Source of the DNA: Opitutales bacterium UBA2995 | GTDB lineage: Bacteria; Verrucomicrobiota; Verrucomicrobiia; Opitutales; UBA2995 | Assembly (NCBI GenBank): GCA_002346535.1 | Contig: DDZZ01000009.1 | Location: forward strand, 1 to 64,000 | Direction of reading: 5' to 3' | Length of the DNA stretch: 64,000 nt | In this document: positions 25,545 to 34,705 of the stretch, piece by piece | How positions within the stretch are numbered: the first letter of the stretch is position 1 | How the letters are laid out: every line of letters begins with the position of its first letter | The notes under the pieces: generated by a model | Database searches by the model: none | What the model saw: only the letters and a program-made list of their open reading frames with translations | What the model was told of the DNA's origin: nothing | Translations under genes and position numbers: made by a program

Positions 25545-26756
25545 TTATTGGTCGTTTCCTCTTGGAACAAAGGACTGAATTTCTGTGATCGCGCGACCGA
25601 GAACGAGTCCATGGATATCGTAGGTGCCTTCGTAAGTGTTCACGGTTTCCATATTCATCATGTGGTGGATGACACGGAAGTCGCCGGTTATGCCGTTTCC
25701 TCCCAGCATATCTCTTGCTACTCGTGCGATATTCAATGCAGCTCCTGCATTGTTGCGTTTGGCGAGGGAAACCATTTCGGGGGTGGCGCGATCCTTGTCC
25801 TTTAGGTCTCCGAGGCGCCAGGCAAGCAATTGCATCTGAGTAATGTCCGTCACCATATTGGCCAGCTTGGTTTGTATCAGCTGCATGGATGCAAGTGGAT
25901 AACCGAATTGGGTTCTGCCAAGGACATAGTCTCGTGCCCTCTGGTAGCAGTTTTCGGCAACCCCGACCACGCCCCATACAATGCCAAACCGCGCATTATT
26001 CAGGCAGGAAAAAGGTCCTTTGAGACCCCGAATATCGGGAAGCGCATTTTCATTTGGAATAAAACAATCCTGCATAACGATTTCCCCGGTGGGCGATGCT
26101 CGCATCGACATTTTGTTTTTCACTTTGGGAGTTGAAAGGCCTTCAGTACCCCTCTCAATCAAGAAGCCGCGAATGACACCATCCTCATCCCCACCGTCGT
26201 AAGCTTTGGCCCATACCACACAGAGATCGGCGATGGGCGAGTTGGTGATCCACGTTTTCGAGCCATTCAGCTTCCAGCCACCGTCAATTTTTTTGGCAGA
26301 TGTAATCATTGACCCCGGATCCGAGCCATGGTCCGGTTCCGTTAATCCATAGCAGCCGATTATTTCGCCAGTCGCCAGCCGTGGCAAGTATTTTTGTCTT
26401 TGTTCTTCAGTTCCAAAGACATGAATGGGATGCATAACCAGGGAAGATTGAACAGAGACAAAAGATCGGTAAGCAGAATCGACTCTATCCAACTCGCGAT
26501 TTATAACTCCGTAAGCGGTATAGCTGGACCCTGCCCCCCCGTATTCTTCTGGAATAAAAACTCCCAGAAGCCCCAAGTCTCCCATTTCACGGGCAATTCC
26601 TATATCAAATTGCTCGTCTTGGTTTCCTTCCAGGGCTCTTGGTTCCAGCTGGGTTTGTGCGTATTCCCTGGCTGCATCCATGATCATTCGGTCTTCCTGA
26701 CTGATCAGTTCTTCAAAGTGATAGATGTCGTTCGAGTTGAAGGTTTTGGTACCCAT
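25545..26756 (-). CDS. gcdH: Acyl-CoA dehydrogenase, glutaryl-CoA dehydrogenase type
   Basis: Flavin enzyme of 403 residues in the acyl-CoA dehydrogenase family. The C-terminal motif TVNTYEGTYDIHGLVLGRAI carries the catalytic Glu in the position used by glutaryl-CoA dehydrogenase, and the ending AITEIQSF is typical of that branch. The FAD site is seen in CYGLTEPDHGSDPGSM and WITNSPIADL. The enzyme would oxidise and decarboxylate glutaryl-CoA to crotonyl-CoA in lysine or tryptophan breakdown. No electron-transfer flavoprotein or CoA transferase is adjacent. Its start is preceded by more than 500 bases of mostly decayed sequence, so it is probably monocistronic. Confidence 0.92.
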   Translation of the reverse strand: MGTKTFNSNDIYHFEELISQEDRMIMDAAREYAQTQLEPRALEGNQDEQFDIGIAREMGDLGLLGVFIPEEYGGAGSSYTAYGVINRELDRVDSAYRSFVSVQSSLVMHPIHVFGTEEQRQKYLPRLATGEIIGCYGLTEPDHGSDPGSMITSAKKIDGGWKLNGSKTWITNSPIADLCVVWAKAYDGGDEDGVIRGFLIERGTEGLSTPKVKNKMSMRASPTGEIVMQDCFIPNENALPDIRGLKGPFSCLNNARFGIVWGVVGVAENCYQRARDYVLGRTQFGYPLASMQLIQTKLANMVTDITQMQLLAWRLGDLKDKDRATPEMVSLAKRNNAGAALNIARVARDMLGGNGITGDFRVIHHMMNMETVNTYEGTYDIHGLVLGRAITEIQSFVPRGNDQ

Positions 26757-26945
26757 ATTGCAGAGGATTGAAATGGATTCTATTGGTTAGAGAAACACAA
26801 ATTTGTGTGGTTAAAGTTTTAGGCGGAAGATGTAACTGGCCATGTCAAGGTTTTAAGCCGATAAGATCAATTGATTTTCATTTTAGTAGATAGCCTCCCC
26901 TTTCTCAGCACTGAGATTTGTGAGGCCTTTATTTGATTTGTGCAA

Positions 26946-27120
26946 CTAATCCAGTTTATCGAAATAATGGATCAAATTTCCTATGTGTTCAGGTATTTCT
27001 ATTCCCAGGTGTTCGCATCCGAGTTCGATTGTTGCACGGTCCACATTTGCGCCGAATGACTTGTCCTTGATCTTCATTCGGATGGATTTTATTATCGGCT
27101 CTAACTTTTTTTCGTTTTAG
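26946..27120 (-). pseudogene. C-terminal fragment resembling COG2316 HD hydrolases
   Basis: The - strand reads NEKKLEPIIKSIRMKIKDK, then SFGANVDRATIELGCEHLGI and EIPEHIGNLIHYFDKLD to TAG. That order (KK, KSxxxKMKDKSFAAxV, RxxIxxGxExLGIxxxEHI) matches the last third of predicted HD-superfamily hydrolases of COG2316 as I remember them. A TAA lies just before the fragment and the HD metal-binding part is absent. The remaining gap on each side (26757-26945 and 27121-27287) shows nothing recognisable. Confidence 0.45.
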
Positions 27121-27287
27121 ACCGTTAGACCTATAGTGATTTGATTTTGGGAGTCGTCATTTCAGGTATACCTTTATGCGAGAAATGAAGTGATAGTTAT
27201 CAGGTAGTCCTTACATTACCTCGATTTGAATTCAATGTTTAATGGAGCATCGGTAATTGATTTTACACATTAAAAACAAACTACCTT

Positions 27288-28748
27288 TCACATTGGCTTA
27301 AGCGGTACTAATTGCCGCACTTTTCCATCGCCTTTGGTGACCAGGAAGACTTCTCCTTTGTCATCAATTCCCAGCCGTAAGTCAGCTCGCATACCTGGGT
27401 GGTAAGTATTCGGATAACCAACCAGATCCAACAGATCTTTTTCTTCTCCATCGAAACTCAACCTTAATTCCCGGATTTCGGCAGGATTTCCTGGTAGCAG
27501 GTCTTTGGTATCGATGTAAAAGATGCGTCCGCGGACAATATCGGCAAACAGGTATTTGCCTTTCAGAGCTTCTATTTGGTTTCCGGTGTATGCAAATCCA
27601 CTGCCGATTGCTCGTCCTTCATCATGGTCGTACTGCGCAACCGGGCCCACGAAATTGTCTGCTGGATCGGCCGGAAAATTGTATACCGGACCTACACTTA
27701 GTTGATCGATATTTGATCCCGTGGCAAAAGTACCCTCACGAATTCGCCAACCATAATTTGCTCCCGCTTGGCCAATATTCACTTCCTCGACTTGATTTTG
27801 GCCGATGTCATTGATGAACATGCGTCCGTTTTCATCCCAGGAGAATTGTTGCGGGTGCCTCAGACCGTATGCCCAGATCTCTGGAGCCACGTTAGTATCA
27901 AAAACAAATGGATTATCCTCGGGGATTCCGTAGTTGCGGCTTCCAGTCCGTACCAAGGGATTTATTCTGAGAATGGCACCATGCGGGCTATCCATGGATT
28001 GACCGTAATCCATGGGGTCAAACCCTGCCCCACCGTCTCCCAAGCAAAAATAGAGGTTTCCATAATCATCTGACCCTGGTTGGGCGGTCGGCTTGAATGC
28101 GAGCGTTCCTATGCTGTGGTTCGGGGCAAATTGACCGACCCGGAAAATTTCCCTGTAGGTGCCTTCAAAGGGAATTTTCGAGTGATCGCTTGCGCTCCAT
28201 TCTAGCACCACACTTTCATGACTGGAATTGGCTTCCTTATGGTAATTCGCTTTACCGGATCCCGAAGTGACACTGATACCTGTGTAAAATTTTCCATATC
28301 CGAGCTCTCCTTTCTTCGAAAAATCCGGATGGAAAGCAAATCCACCTAACCCTGTTTCATTCGGCATGGTCGATGTATCAGAGGACAACGGATAGGCATT
28401 AAGATCTAAATACATCCGGACAGATCCTGACTTTGGATAAAGCAGGTAGAGCTGACCGCGCAAATCGCAGACAGCCAATTTCCCACTGTCATCTCCAACT
28501 GGCTTGATATACTGAAGCCTGGCGTAGGCCGATGTCGTTGCCGGTTTTTTAACGGGATCTGTAGTTTTTGGAAGCTGAAATCGCTCAACCACTCCAACGA
28601 CTATGTCCCCCTTTTTGATTTTCTCAGGAATTGGATCGGTCAGTGGAGGAGGCTTTTTGTTAATGCATCCAAATAGGTAGGTGCTCAGAATGGCCGTTGC
28701 GGCAATGAGTGCGATTAATCGTAACTGGATCGTTCTAGATCGTTTCAT
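27288..28748 (-). CDS. PQQ-dependent sugar dehydrogenase-like lipoprotein
   Basis: A 486-residue exported protein with a lipobox (YLFGC, Cys28). The mature part is a glucose/sorbosone dehydrogenase six-bladed propeller of the soluble aldose dehydrogenase type. Landmarks are GLGGFAFHPDF (blade start), FAPNHSIGTLAFKP with the catalytic-like His, YFCLGDGGAGFDP, EIWAYGLRHPQQFSWD and GQNQVEEVNIGQAGANYGW. Such proteins oxidise aldoses with PQQ in the periplasm. No pqq synthesis gene is visible, so the cofactor would come from elsewhere or from the medium. It stands alone, divergent from the metallo-hydrolase gene. Confidence 0.88.
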   Translation of the reverse strand: MKRSRTIQLRLIALIAATAILSTYLFGCINKKPPPLTDPIPEKIKKGDIVVGVVERFQLPKTTDPVKKPATTSAYARLQYIKPVGDDSGKLAVCDLRGQLYLLYPKSGSVRMYLDLNAYPLSSDTSTMPNETGLGGFAFHPDFSKKGELGYGKFYTGISVTSGSGKANYHKEANSSHESVVLEWSASDHSKIPFEGTYREIFRVGQFAPNHSIGTLAFKPTAQPGSDDYGNLYFCLGDGGAGFDPMDYGQSMDSPHGAILRINPLVRTGSRNYGIPEDNPFVFDTNVAPEIWAYGLRHPQQFSWDENGRMFINDIGQNQVEEVNIGQAGANYGWRIREGTFATGSNIDQLSVGPVYNFPADPADNFVGPVAQYDHDEGRAIGSGFAYTGNQIEALKGKYLFADIVRGRIFYIDTKDLLPGNPAEIRELRLSFDGEEKDLLDLVGYPNTYHPGMRADLRLGIDDKGEVFLVTKGDGKVRQLVPLKPM

Positions 28749-28931
28749 TTTTTCAAATTCAACATGGTTACTAACAAGCTCTAGCCGAATTGGAAAGGGG
28801 TAATTGATGAAGTATTGCCAATGTGAGAGGTCCTCAAAATTGAATCGCAGGAGTGGGTTCTGGATTGGGAATTGCTGGACACTCGCTTTGCCCTTTTCAC
28901 TTTCAATTTTTCATGCAATTTTGATCCATCC

Positions 28932-29870
28932 ATGAAACGTCTCACTGCATTCACTCTTCTTCTAACAAGCCCTCTGCTTTATGCCAATCATCATCCTCTC
29001 AACTACGATGGTATGGTTGAACTGTTTGGCATAGACTTTGAAGCCACAGAAATAAAGACCGACAAGGTCAGTCATGGCATGTACGTCTTTTCCGGGGTTG
29101 GTGGCAACTTGGCTGTATCGATCGGCGAGGACGGCGTACTTATTGTTGATGACCAGTTTCCGGAAATGATTCCGAAAATCCAAGAGGCTGTCCGGAAATT
29201 GGGAGGTGATGGTGTGGACTATGTAATCAATACCCACTTCCATTTTGACCATGCTGATGGAAATAAAGCTTTAGGGCCTACCGGAACGAACATTATTTCC
29301 CATGAAAATGCCCGGACTGATATGGCCAGTGGCCGGATGGTAAACTTGGTAATTGCCAAATACGAACAAGGAGCCTATCCGAAAAAAGCCCTGCCACAAA
29401 TCACTTACTCGGACTCCATGCACGTACATTTTAACGAGCAGCGCATTGATCTATTTCATTTTGGTCCAGCCCATACCACCGGTGATACGATGGTGTATTT
29501 TCGAGGGAGCAATGTACTGCATACTGGCGATGTTTTTATTACTTCAGGGTATCCTTTTATCGATGTAGATAACGGGGGTGATATCGACGGTTTGATTGCA
29601 TTTTGTGAAGGAATTCTCGAACAGTTGGCCCCTGATACTGTTGTCATTCCGGGCCATGGTAGCGTGACAAATGTCCAAGCCATCAGGGATTGGGTTAATA
29701 TGCTGTCCACGGTTCGTGGCCGTGTTGCTAAAATGATTGATGAGGGCAAATCCCTCGAGGAGATCACCGCCGCGAATCCAACGAAAGGATTCGATGAAAG
29801 CTATGGCGATCCCTCAAAATCTTTAGGTTTTATAAATCGGGTTTATACAAGCCTTTCCAATAAGCGGTAA
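28932..29870 (+). CDS. Secreted metallo-beta-lactamase-fold hydrolase
   Basis: A 312-residue periplasmic MBL-fold enzyme. The frame is open 60 bases earlier, but ATG 28932 gives a proper signal peptide (MKRLTAFTLLLTSPLLYA). Metal ligands are complete: NTHFHFDHADGN (HxHxDH), the His of GPAHTTGDTMVYF, the Asp of HTGDVF and the last His of IPGHGSVTN. The pattern fits exported cyclase-like or quinoprotein-relay MBL proteins more than true beta-lactamases. The substrate is unknown. The stop is followed by a poorly matched hairpin with a T-run (about 29874-29895). Confidence 0.87.
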   Translation: MKRLTAFTLLLTSPLLYANHHPLNYDGMVELFGIDFEATEIKTDKVSHGMYVFSGVGGNLAVSIGEDGVLIVDDQFPEMIPKIQEAVRKLGGDGVDYVINTHFHFDHADGNKALGPTGTNIISHENARTDMASGRMVNLVIAKYEQGAYPKKALPQITYSDSMHVHFNEQRIDLFHFGPAHTTGDTMVYFRGSNVLHTGDVFITSGYPFIDVDNGGDIDGLIAFCEGILEQLAPDTVVIPGHGSVTNVQAIRDWVNMLSTVRGRVAKMIDEGKSLEEITAANPTKGFDESYGDPSKSLGFINRVYTSLSNKR

Positions 29871-29892
29871 CCTCCACGGCTAAAGCGTAGGA

Positions 29893-30036
29893 TTTTTCCA
29901 AGACCATACTTGAGGCCTTGAACTGGCATGTTCCTAGATTGGTGGCTAGAGCACCAGTGCCTTGGGCCTTGACAAATTTTCTTCGGGTTAGGGGTATATT
30001 AGGGATGCTAACTGAATGACTTTGGCGGAAGATCAA
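29893..30036 (-). pseudogene. Possible remnant of a Tat-signal N-terminus
   Basis: A - strand frame reads PLTRRKFVKAQGTGALATNL, which looks like a twin-arginine signal peptide (TRRKFxK, then an Ala/Gly-rich h-region), but no mature protein follows: the frame decays within 30 codons. A Tat-exported oxidoreductase once located here would suit the genome. The evidence is one motif in a short frame, so this is tentative. Confidence 0.3.
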
Positions 30037-30116
30037 TTTTAGGTCTTTTCAACTGTAAACCTAATTGAGTGCTTTTCCTCTTTGACCCGAAATACTGGCC
30101 ATAGAACAATTACCAG

Positions 30117-31838
30117 ATGCATACCGTAGATTATATTATCATTATATTCTACATTCTTGGAATCGTCGCCGCTGGCATGGTCTTCACTAGCAAGATGAAA
30201 AATTCCAAGGAGATGTTTGCGGCGGGTGGGAAAAGTCCTTGGTGGGTTTCTGGATTGTCAGCATTTATGACGATATTTTCCGCGGGCACGTTCGTAATTT
30301 GGGGTGGTATCGCTTACAAGTATGGGGTTGTCGCTATTGCAATTAATCTTTGCTACGGAGTTTCGGCATTGTTGGTAGGTTGGTTTCTGGCAGGAGTGTG
30401 GAGAAAGGCCGGCGTCGATTCCGCATCGGAATTTTTGCATCAGCGATTTGGTGGATCGATTGTTCAATTCTACACTTGGTTTAAAGGATCACTCACATTA
30501 TTCAGCACGGGAGGTGCGGTGTATGCCCTGTCCAAAATCATCTGTGCCTTGATCCCTCTTTCAGAAGGGAATCTTTTAGCGGATCCGGCTACCGGGCATT
30601 TATCGGTTCCTCTGACTTCGGTTTTCATTTGTTTAGTCGTCATTATCATTGCTTTTGCAGGAGGTCTATGGGCTGTATTGATGACCGATGTATTGCAATT
30701 TGTGATACTCACTGTATCAGTTGTTTTTGTCGTTCCTCTGATACTCACGGAAGTTGGAGGGTGGGGTGCGTTTGCCGCAGCGGCGCCTGAAGGATTCTTT
30801 ACTCCGGTTGCGGCTGAGTTTTCTTGGTGGTTCTTAATTGGTTGGATGACGGTTAATTTTATCAATTTTTCAGGTGATTGGGCATTTGTTCAGCGCTGGG
30901 TATGCGTCCCCACTGTCAAGGATGCCAAAAAGTCTGCCTTTCTTATCGCCGGTCTCTATCTAGCGAGTCCGATATTCTGGATGATCCCACCCCTGGTTTT
31001 TAGGGTCATAAATCCCAATGTGGATACTGAACAGGCATACATACTTGCATGTCAGCTAGTGCTACCCGCTGGAATGGTGGGATTAATGGTGGCAGCGATG
31101 GCATCTGCAACAGCCAGTATGGCTACCACCCGACTGAACGTATATGCTGGTGCATTTACCGAAGCATATCAGCGGCTGTTCAAGCAATCCGCTTCGGAGA
31201 AACACCTGGTGTTTGTAGGGCGAATCATAACGATTACTCTTGGGCTTACAATAGTGGCGGGTGCATTGCTGATTCCCCATTATGGCTACACAAAATTTAT
31301 CATCGATATAAATACTTTGCTTTATGTGCCTTTGTTGTTGCCTACGATATGGGGGTTGTTCTCGAGAAAAATTAGTCTTACAACAGCTTGGGTAACGACC
31401 GCGGTGGGATTTGTAACCGCCTACATTGTAAAATTTGCTTTGAGAGGAGACGGATTCCTCACAGGTATTGAATTTCTTCAGTCTTTGGTAATTTGGATAG
31501 CAGAAAATTCCCGTATAGCCGACATGTTAGCAGGCATATTATTTCCGTTTCTGATTCTTACGATTATAGAGCTACTGGGAAAGCACGAGTATCCTGGCTG
31601 GGAGAGGACTCAAAAATTGAAACATAAGTTTCATGAGCAACCCGCCGCGGAGGTCGATACCTTGCCAGGGAAATTGGTAGCAATCTCTTTAGTCGTGGTG
31701 GCCTTGGTGATAGGCCTGCTTTCCATAATCAATCGAGGCGAAGCCCTTTTATTACTCACTATGTCGGTGGTACTCCTGTTTATAGCTGGAGTTTTCCGTC
31801 ACTATTTACGCAAAGCGGATCAAGCGGTCGAAGGTTAA
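30117..31838 (+). CDS. Sodium:solute symporter (SSS family)
   Basis: Inner-membrane transporter of 573 residues with 13 or more hydrophobic segments, spread evenly from YIIIIFYILGIVAAGMVF at the N-terminus to VVLLFIAGVFRHYL at the end. The SSS core is seen in KMKNSKEMFAAGGKSPWWVS, FSAGTFVIWGGIAYKYG and the MVAAMASATASMATTRLNVY sodium-site helix. It would import a small organic solute with Na+. The neighbouring sulfatase on the opposite strand suggests a sugar or sugar acid, but this is only context. It is the first of three SSS proteins here and is not closely similar to the other two by eye. Confidence 0.9.
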   Translation: MHTVDYIIIIFYILGIVAAGMVFTSKMKNSKEMFAAGGKSPWWVSGLSAFMTIFSAGTFVIWGGIAYKYGVVAIAINLCYGVSALLVGWFLAGVWRKAGVDSASEFLHQRFGGSIVQFYTWFKGSLTLFSTGGAVYALSKIICALIPLSEGNLLADPATGHLSVPLTSVFICLVVIIIAFAGGLWAVLMTDVLQFVILTVSVVFVVPLILTEVGGWGAFAAAAPEGFFTPVAAEFSWWFLIGWMTVNFINFSGDWAFVQRWVCVPTVKDAKKSAFLIAGLYLASPIFWMIPPLVFRVINPNVDTEQAYILACQLVLPAGMVGLMVAAMASATASMATTRLNVYAGAFTEAYQRLFKQSASEKHLVFVGRIITITLGLTIVAGALLIPHYGYTKFIIDINTLLYVPLLLPTIWGLFSRKISLTTAWVTTAVGFVTAYIVKFALRGDGFLTGIEFLQSLVIWIAENSRIADMLAGILFPFLILTIIELLGKHEYPGWERTQKLKHKFHEQPAAEVDTLPGKLVAISLVVVALVIGLLSIINRGEALLLLTMSVVLLFIAGVFRHYLRKADQAVEG

Positions 31839-31865
31839 CAGCCGGCGCAATTCCTAGGTGAACTG

Positions 31866-33272
31866 CTATCTTGCAGTTTCACGCCAATTGGCCCAGGCTT
31901 TGCGGACCCGATCCAGCTGCGTCTTGTACTCTGGTCGACCGGCAAGATTAACCGTTTCCTCCGGATCGGCTTTTAGGTCGAACAGCTCCTCGTAACGTGC
32001 TGTTCCTTCTGCTTCTTCGCCAATGACCAGGTAGCGTCCGTATTTCCAGCGAAGATCCCGAACCCCTTCCGTTGGCATAATAAGGCCGTTCGCATTGAAC
32101 CAGTGTTCGTAGAAAAAAGAGGATCTCCAGTTTGCGGGATCTTCACCGTCTGCGATAGGTTTGAGGTTTACTCCTTGCATAATATTTGGCACCTGAATGC
32201 CGGCGTAAGCAAGTATCGTAGGAGCCATGTCGATGCTTAGGGTCATCTCCTCACGGCTCTTACCTCTCTGCGATTTTTCCAATCTGGGATCATAAATAAC
32301 CAATGGCACGCGGATGGAGACTTCGTGCGGTGTCCACTTGCCGGCGAATCCATATTCTCCAAGAAAAAATCCGTGGTCGGACGTGTAGATAATCACCGTG
32401 TTGTCTGCCAGGTTTTGTTTCTCCAATTGCTCCCGTATCCTTCCAACCACTGAATCAATTCCGGTTACCAGCCGGAAGTAGTCTTTGACGGATCTCTGAA
32501 ACTGGCCGGGTGAACGGAAGCGAATCGCCCAACGGTCCCGGTTCATGCTGTTTTGAATGAATTCCGGGAACCTGTCGTGATATTCTGCGGCTGCGGTGTG
32601 GGGCATGGGTATGGTGACACCGCTATATAGGTTTTCAAATTCGGGATCGGACGGAAATTGATCCGAATAAATGTCGCTCGAATCCTGAACGTGTGGCGCT
32701 TTGAAACTGACGGAAAGGTGGAAGGGCGTATCCGCCTTACAACTTTTCAGAAAGCTTATGGCCTGATCGCCCAACTTGGAGGTGAGGTGTTGGCCTTTTT
32801 TTTCTTTCACATCCCCTTCAAAATAACGGCTTTGGCCTGGAAACCCCTTGTTGTAATCCAGTATTTTGTTCGCTTGCTTCGGATGGCCGACCCCCCATTT
32901 CCCAATAAAGCCAGTTCGGTAGCCGGCTTCTTTCAGTTTGGCCAAATAAGTGTTGCTCAATTGCTCCTTGGAAAAATCCCGGTTAAATTGCCAAATTCCG
33001 TGGCGCGCGGCATATTGGCCAGTAAATACACAGGCCCTGTTTGTCATGCATATGGCCGTGGTGACAAATCCGTTTTTGAAAAGAACACCTTGAGACGCCA
33101 TCGCGTCGATGTTGGGTGTGTGAATAATGGAATTTCCCATACAGCCCAAAGCGTCCGCCCGCTGGTCGTCTGCCATCAGGTAAATGATGTTCGGCCGATC
33201 TGCTCCATAGAGCATCGAGCATATCGCAAAGACCATCAGCAATAGTATTTTCAGTGATTTAAGAGAAGACAT
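31866..33272 (-). CDS. S1-family sulfatase with unusual CMTNR motif
   Basis: Secreted sulfatase of 468 residues; signal peptide about 1-23 (LLLMVFAICSMLYG). The N-terminal metal site (NIIYLMADDQRADALG) and the later YTSDHGFFLGEYGF metal site are intact. The modification site reads AICMTNRACVFTGQ: Cys75-Met-Thr-Asn-Arg79, so the proline of the Cys-x-Pro-x-Arg motif is Thr and the usual Ser is Asn. The rest of the helix (RACVFTGQYAARHGI) is normal. It may belong to a subfamily that tolerates Thr here, or it may be poorly matured. It converges on the symporter and has no same-strand partner. Confidence 0.9.
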   Translation of the reverse strand: MSSLKSLKILLLMVFAICSMLYGADRPNIIYLMADDQRADALGCMGNSIIHTPNIDAMASQGVLFKNGFVTTAICMTNRACVFTGQYAARHGIWQFNRDFSKEQLSNTYLAKLKEAGYRTGFIGKWGVGHPKQANKILDYNKGFPGQSRYFEGDVKEKKGQHLTSKLGDQAISFLKSCKADTPFHLSVSFKAPHVQDSSDIYSDQFPSDPEFENLYSGVTIPMPHTAAAEYHDRFPEFIQNSMNRDRWAIRFRSPGQFQRSVKDYFRLVTGIDSVVGRIREQLEKQNLADNTVIIYTSDHGFFLGEYGFAGKWTPHEVSIRVPLVIYDPRLEKSQRGKSREEMTLSIDMAPTILAYAGIQVPNIMQGVNLKPIADGEDPANWRSSFFYEHWFNANGLIMPTEGVRDLRWKYGRYLVIGEEAEGTARYEELFDLKADPEETVNLAGRPEYKTQLDRVRKAWANWRETAR

Positions 33273-33404
33273 ATGTATAATGTGTTACATGATAGATGGT
33301 GGTTGCTGCCTTTATTGCGCCGGATCCCAAACCAATGCGTATGTAGCAACCTTATTGATCAATCCATGATTACCGTAATTATAGCTTATCAGGGAGCTGG
33401 AAGA

Positions 33405-34694
33405 TCAAGTCATTTCCAATCCGGTCAAAGTGCTGGTACTCGTGGCGAACTTATCTTTTTCTAGGCCGATTCGCTGGAGTGCACTGACATAAAGATTCGG
33501 TAACGGGTAATTGTTTTCCTGATCGAAGGCTATATGCTGGCCATGTTTGAATCCACCTCCTGCGAACATCACTGGCATGTTTTTGTTATCATGAGCACTG
33601 GCGTTACCAAGATTGGAAGTCAACAGGACCATGGTTTGATCGAGCAAATTTCCATCTCCGGCCGGGGTTTCTTTCAGCTGCCGTACGAATCCTCCCCAAG
33701 CTTTGACCAATTCGGTTTCCACGATGGTCAATTGGTCAATCTTTCTCTCATCCAGCCCATGGTGGCTCAAGCTGTGGTAGGCTTCTTCGACACCTGCCAG
33801 CGGAACCGGACCTCCTGATCCGTTCAGGTGCAATGTCATGAATCGGGCGGAATCGGTCTGAAGCGCGAAATACATGATATCGAGCATCGCTTGCTTTTGC
33901 AGGACGACTTCCTTGTTGTCGGTGATGTCCACCGGTTGAGGCATATCCACATTTGGTTTCGGTCGTCCCACCCAGTCTTCGGACTCGAAAAGGCGTTGCT
34001 CAAAATTTCTGACGGAAGTAAAATACTGGTCCAGCTTTTCTCTGTCCGCCTTGCTCACATCCCGTTGCAGTTTCCGTGCATCGTCGGATACAATATCCAT
34101 GATGCTTCTACCTTGGCGCAGTCTTCTCTGCTGCAGCTTCCGCTCCTTGGGCGAGTCGTTTACAAAAAGCATGTTATATAACTTTGAAGCGGAATGTTCC
34201 GCCGGGATCATACTACCCGTCTCGGTGTAAGACGGGCTATTGTTGCTGTGTGTATTCAATACCAATGACGGAAAGCGGGTGTGATGCCCCAGGTGTTTAG
34301 CCATGTATTGGTCTAGAGAAATGGTATTTCTGAAAACTCCGTTCCGGGAGTAGGGAGCTGCGGTTAAAATGCTGCCTTCAGCATTGTGGCCACCAGAGAC
34401 ACCAGGGTGTGAGGATCCGGATACGATAGTCATGTCCTGAAGCAAATCAGGGATTGAAGACAGGTACGTAGATGGGGTGTAGTTGAAACCAGTATTGACA
34501 GGGTTTAAATTTGGTCCGTGCAATCCCAGGGCCAGGCTGACACTCACAAAACGTTTTGGTTGAGTAGCCGCTGCTGGGGCTGCAAAAGTGGGTAGCATGG
34601 AGTCCAGCCAGGGGAGGGCCATCGTTACTCCTGCACCTTTTAGAAAAGTTCTGCGAGATACTGATTTTGAAAAATTGAAGTGTATACCTTTCAT
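33405..34694 (-). CDS. DUF1552 protein with Tat signal
   Basis: A 429-residue DUF1552 protein. A twin-arginine signal starts it (SRRTFLKGAGVTMALPWLDS), so it is exported folded. The domain is related to alkaline-phosphatase/sulfatase-like DUF1501 proteins: SGSSHPGVSGGHNAEGSILT near residue 100 and VLLTSNLGNASAHDNKNMPV near the end are recognisable blocks. DUF1552 is nearly always encoded beside a DUF1592/DUF1588/DUF1585 cytochrome in Planctomycetes and Verrucomicrobia, as here, 11 bases after it. The function of the pair is unproven; an extracytoplasmic redox process is likely. Confidence 0.9.
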   Translation of the reverse strand: MKGIHFNFSKSVSRRTFLKGAGVTMALPWLDSMLPTFAAPAAATQPKRFVSVSLALGLHGPNLNPVNTGFNYTPSTYLSSIPDLLQDMTIVSGSSHPGVSGGHNAEGSILTAAPYSRNGVFRNTISLDQYMAKHLGHHTRFPSLVLNTHSNNSPSYTETGSMIPAEHSASKLYNMLFVNDSPKERKLQQRRLRQGRSIMDIVSDDARKLQRDVSKADREKLDQYFTSVRNFEQRLFESEDWVGRPKPNVDMPQPVDITDNKEVVLQKQAMLDIMYFALQTDSARFMTLHLNGSGGPVPLAGVEEAYHSLSHHGLDERKIDQLTIVETELVKAWGGFVRQLKETPAGDGNLLDQTMVLLTSNLGNASAHDNKNMPVMFAGGGFKHGQHIAFDQENNYPLPNLYVSALQRIGLEKDKFATSTSTLTGLEMT

Positions 34695-34705
34695 AGGGGT
34701 AGGAC

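Noticed and set aside
25370..25588. 72-codon + strand frame between the phosphorylase and acyl-CoA dehydrogenase genes
   Set aside because: It overlaps the end of a certain gene on the other strand, has no recognisable motif, and no ribosome binding site stands before it.
29874..29895. Terminator or REP copy after the metallo-hydrolase gene
   Set aside because: CCACGGC-TAAA-GCGTAGG pairs at only about five of seven positions. It shares GGCTAAAG with the REP arms but no longer match, so neither call is safe.
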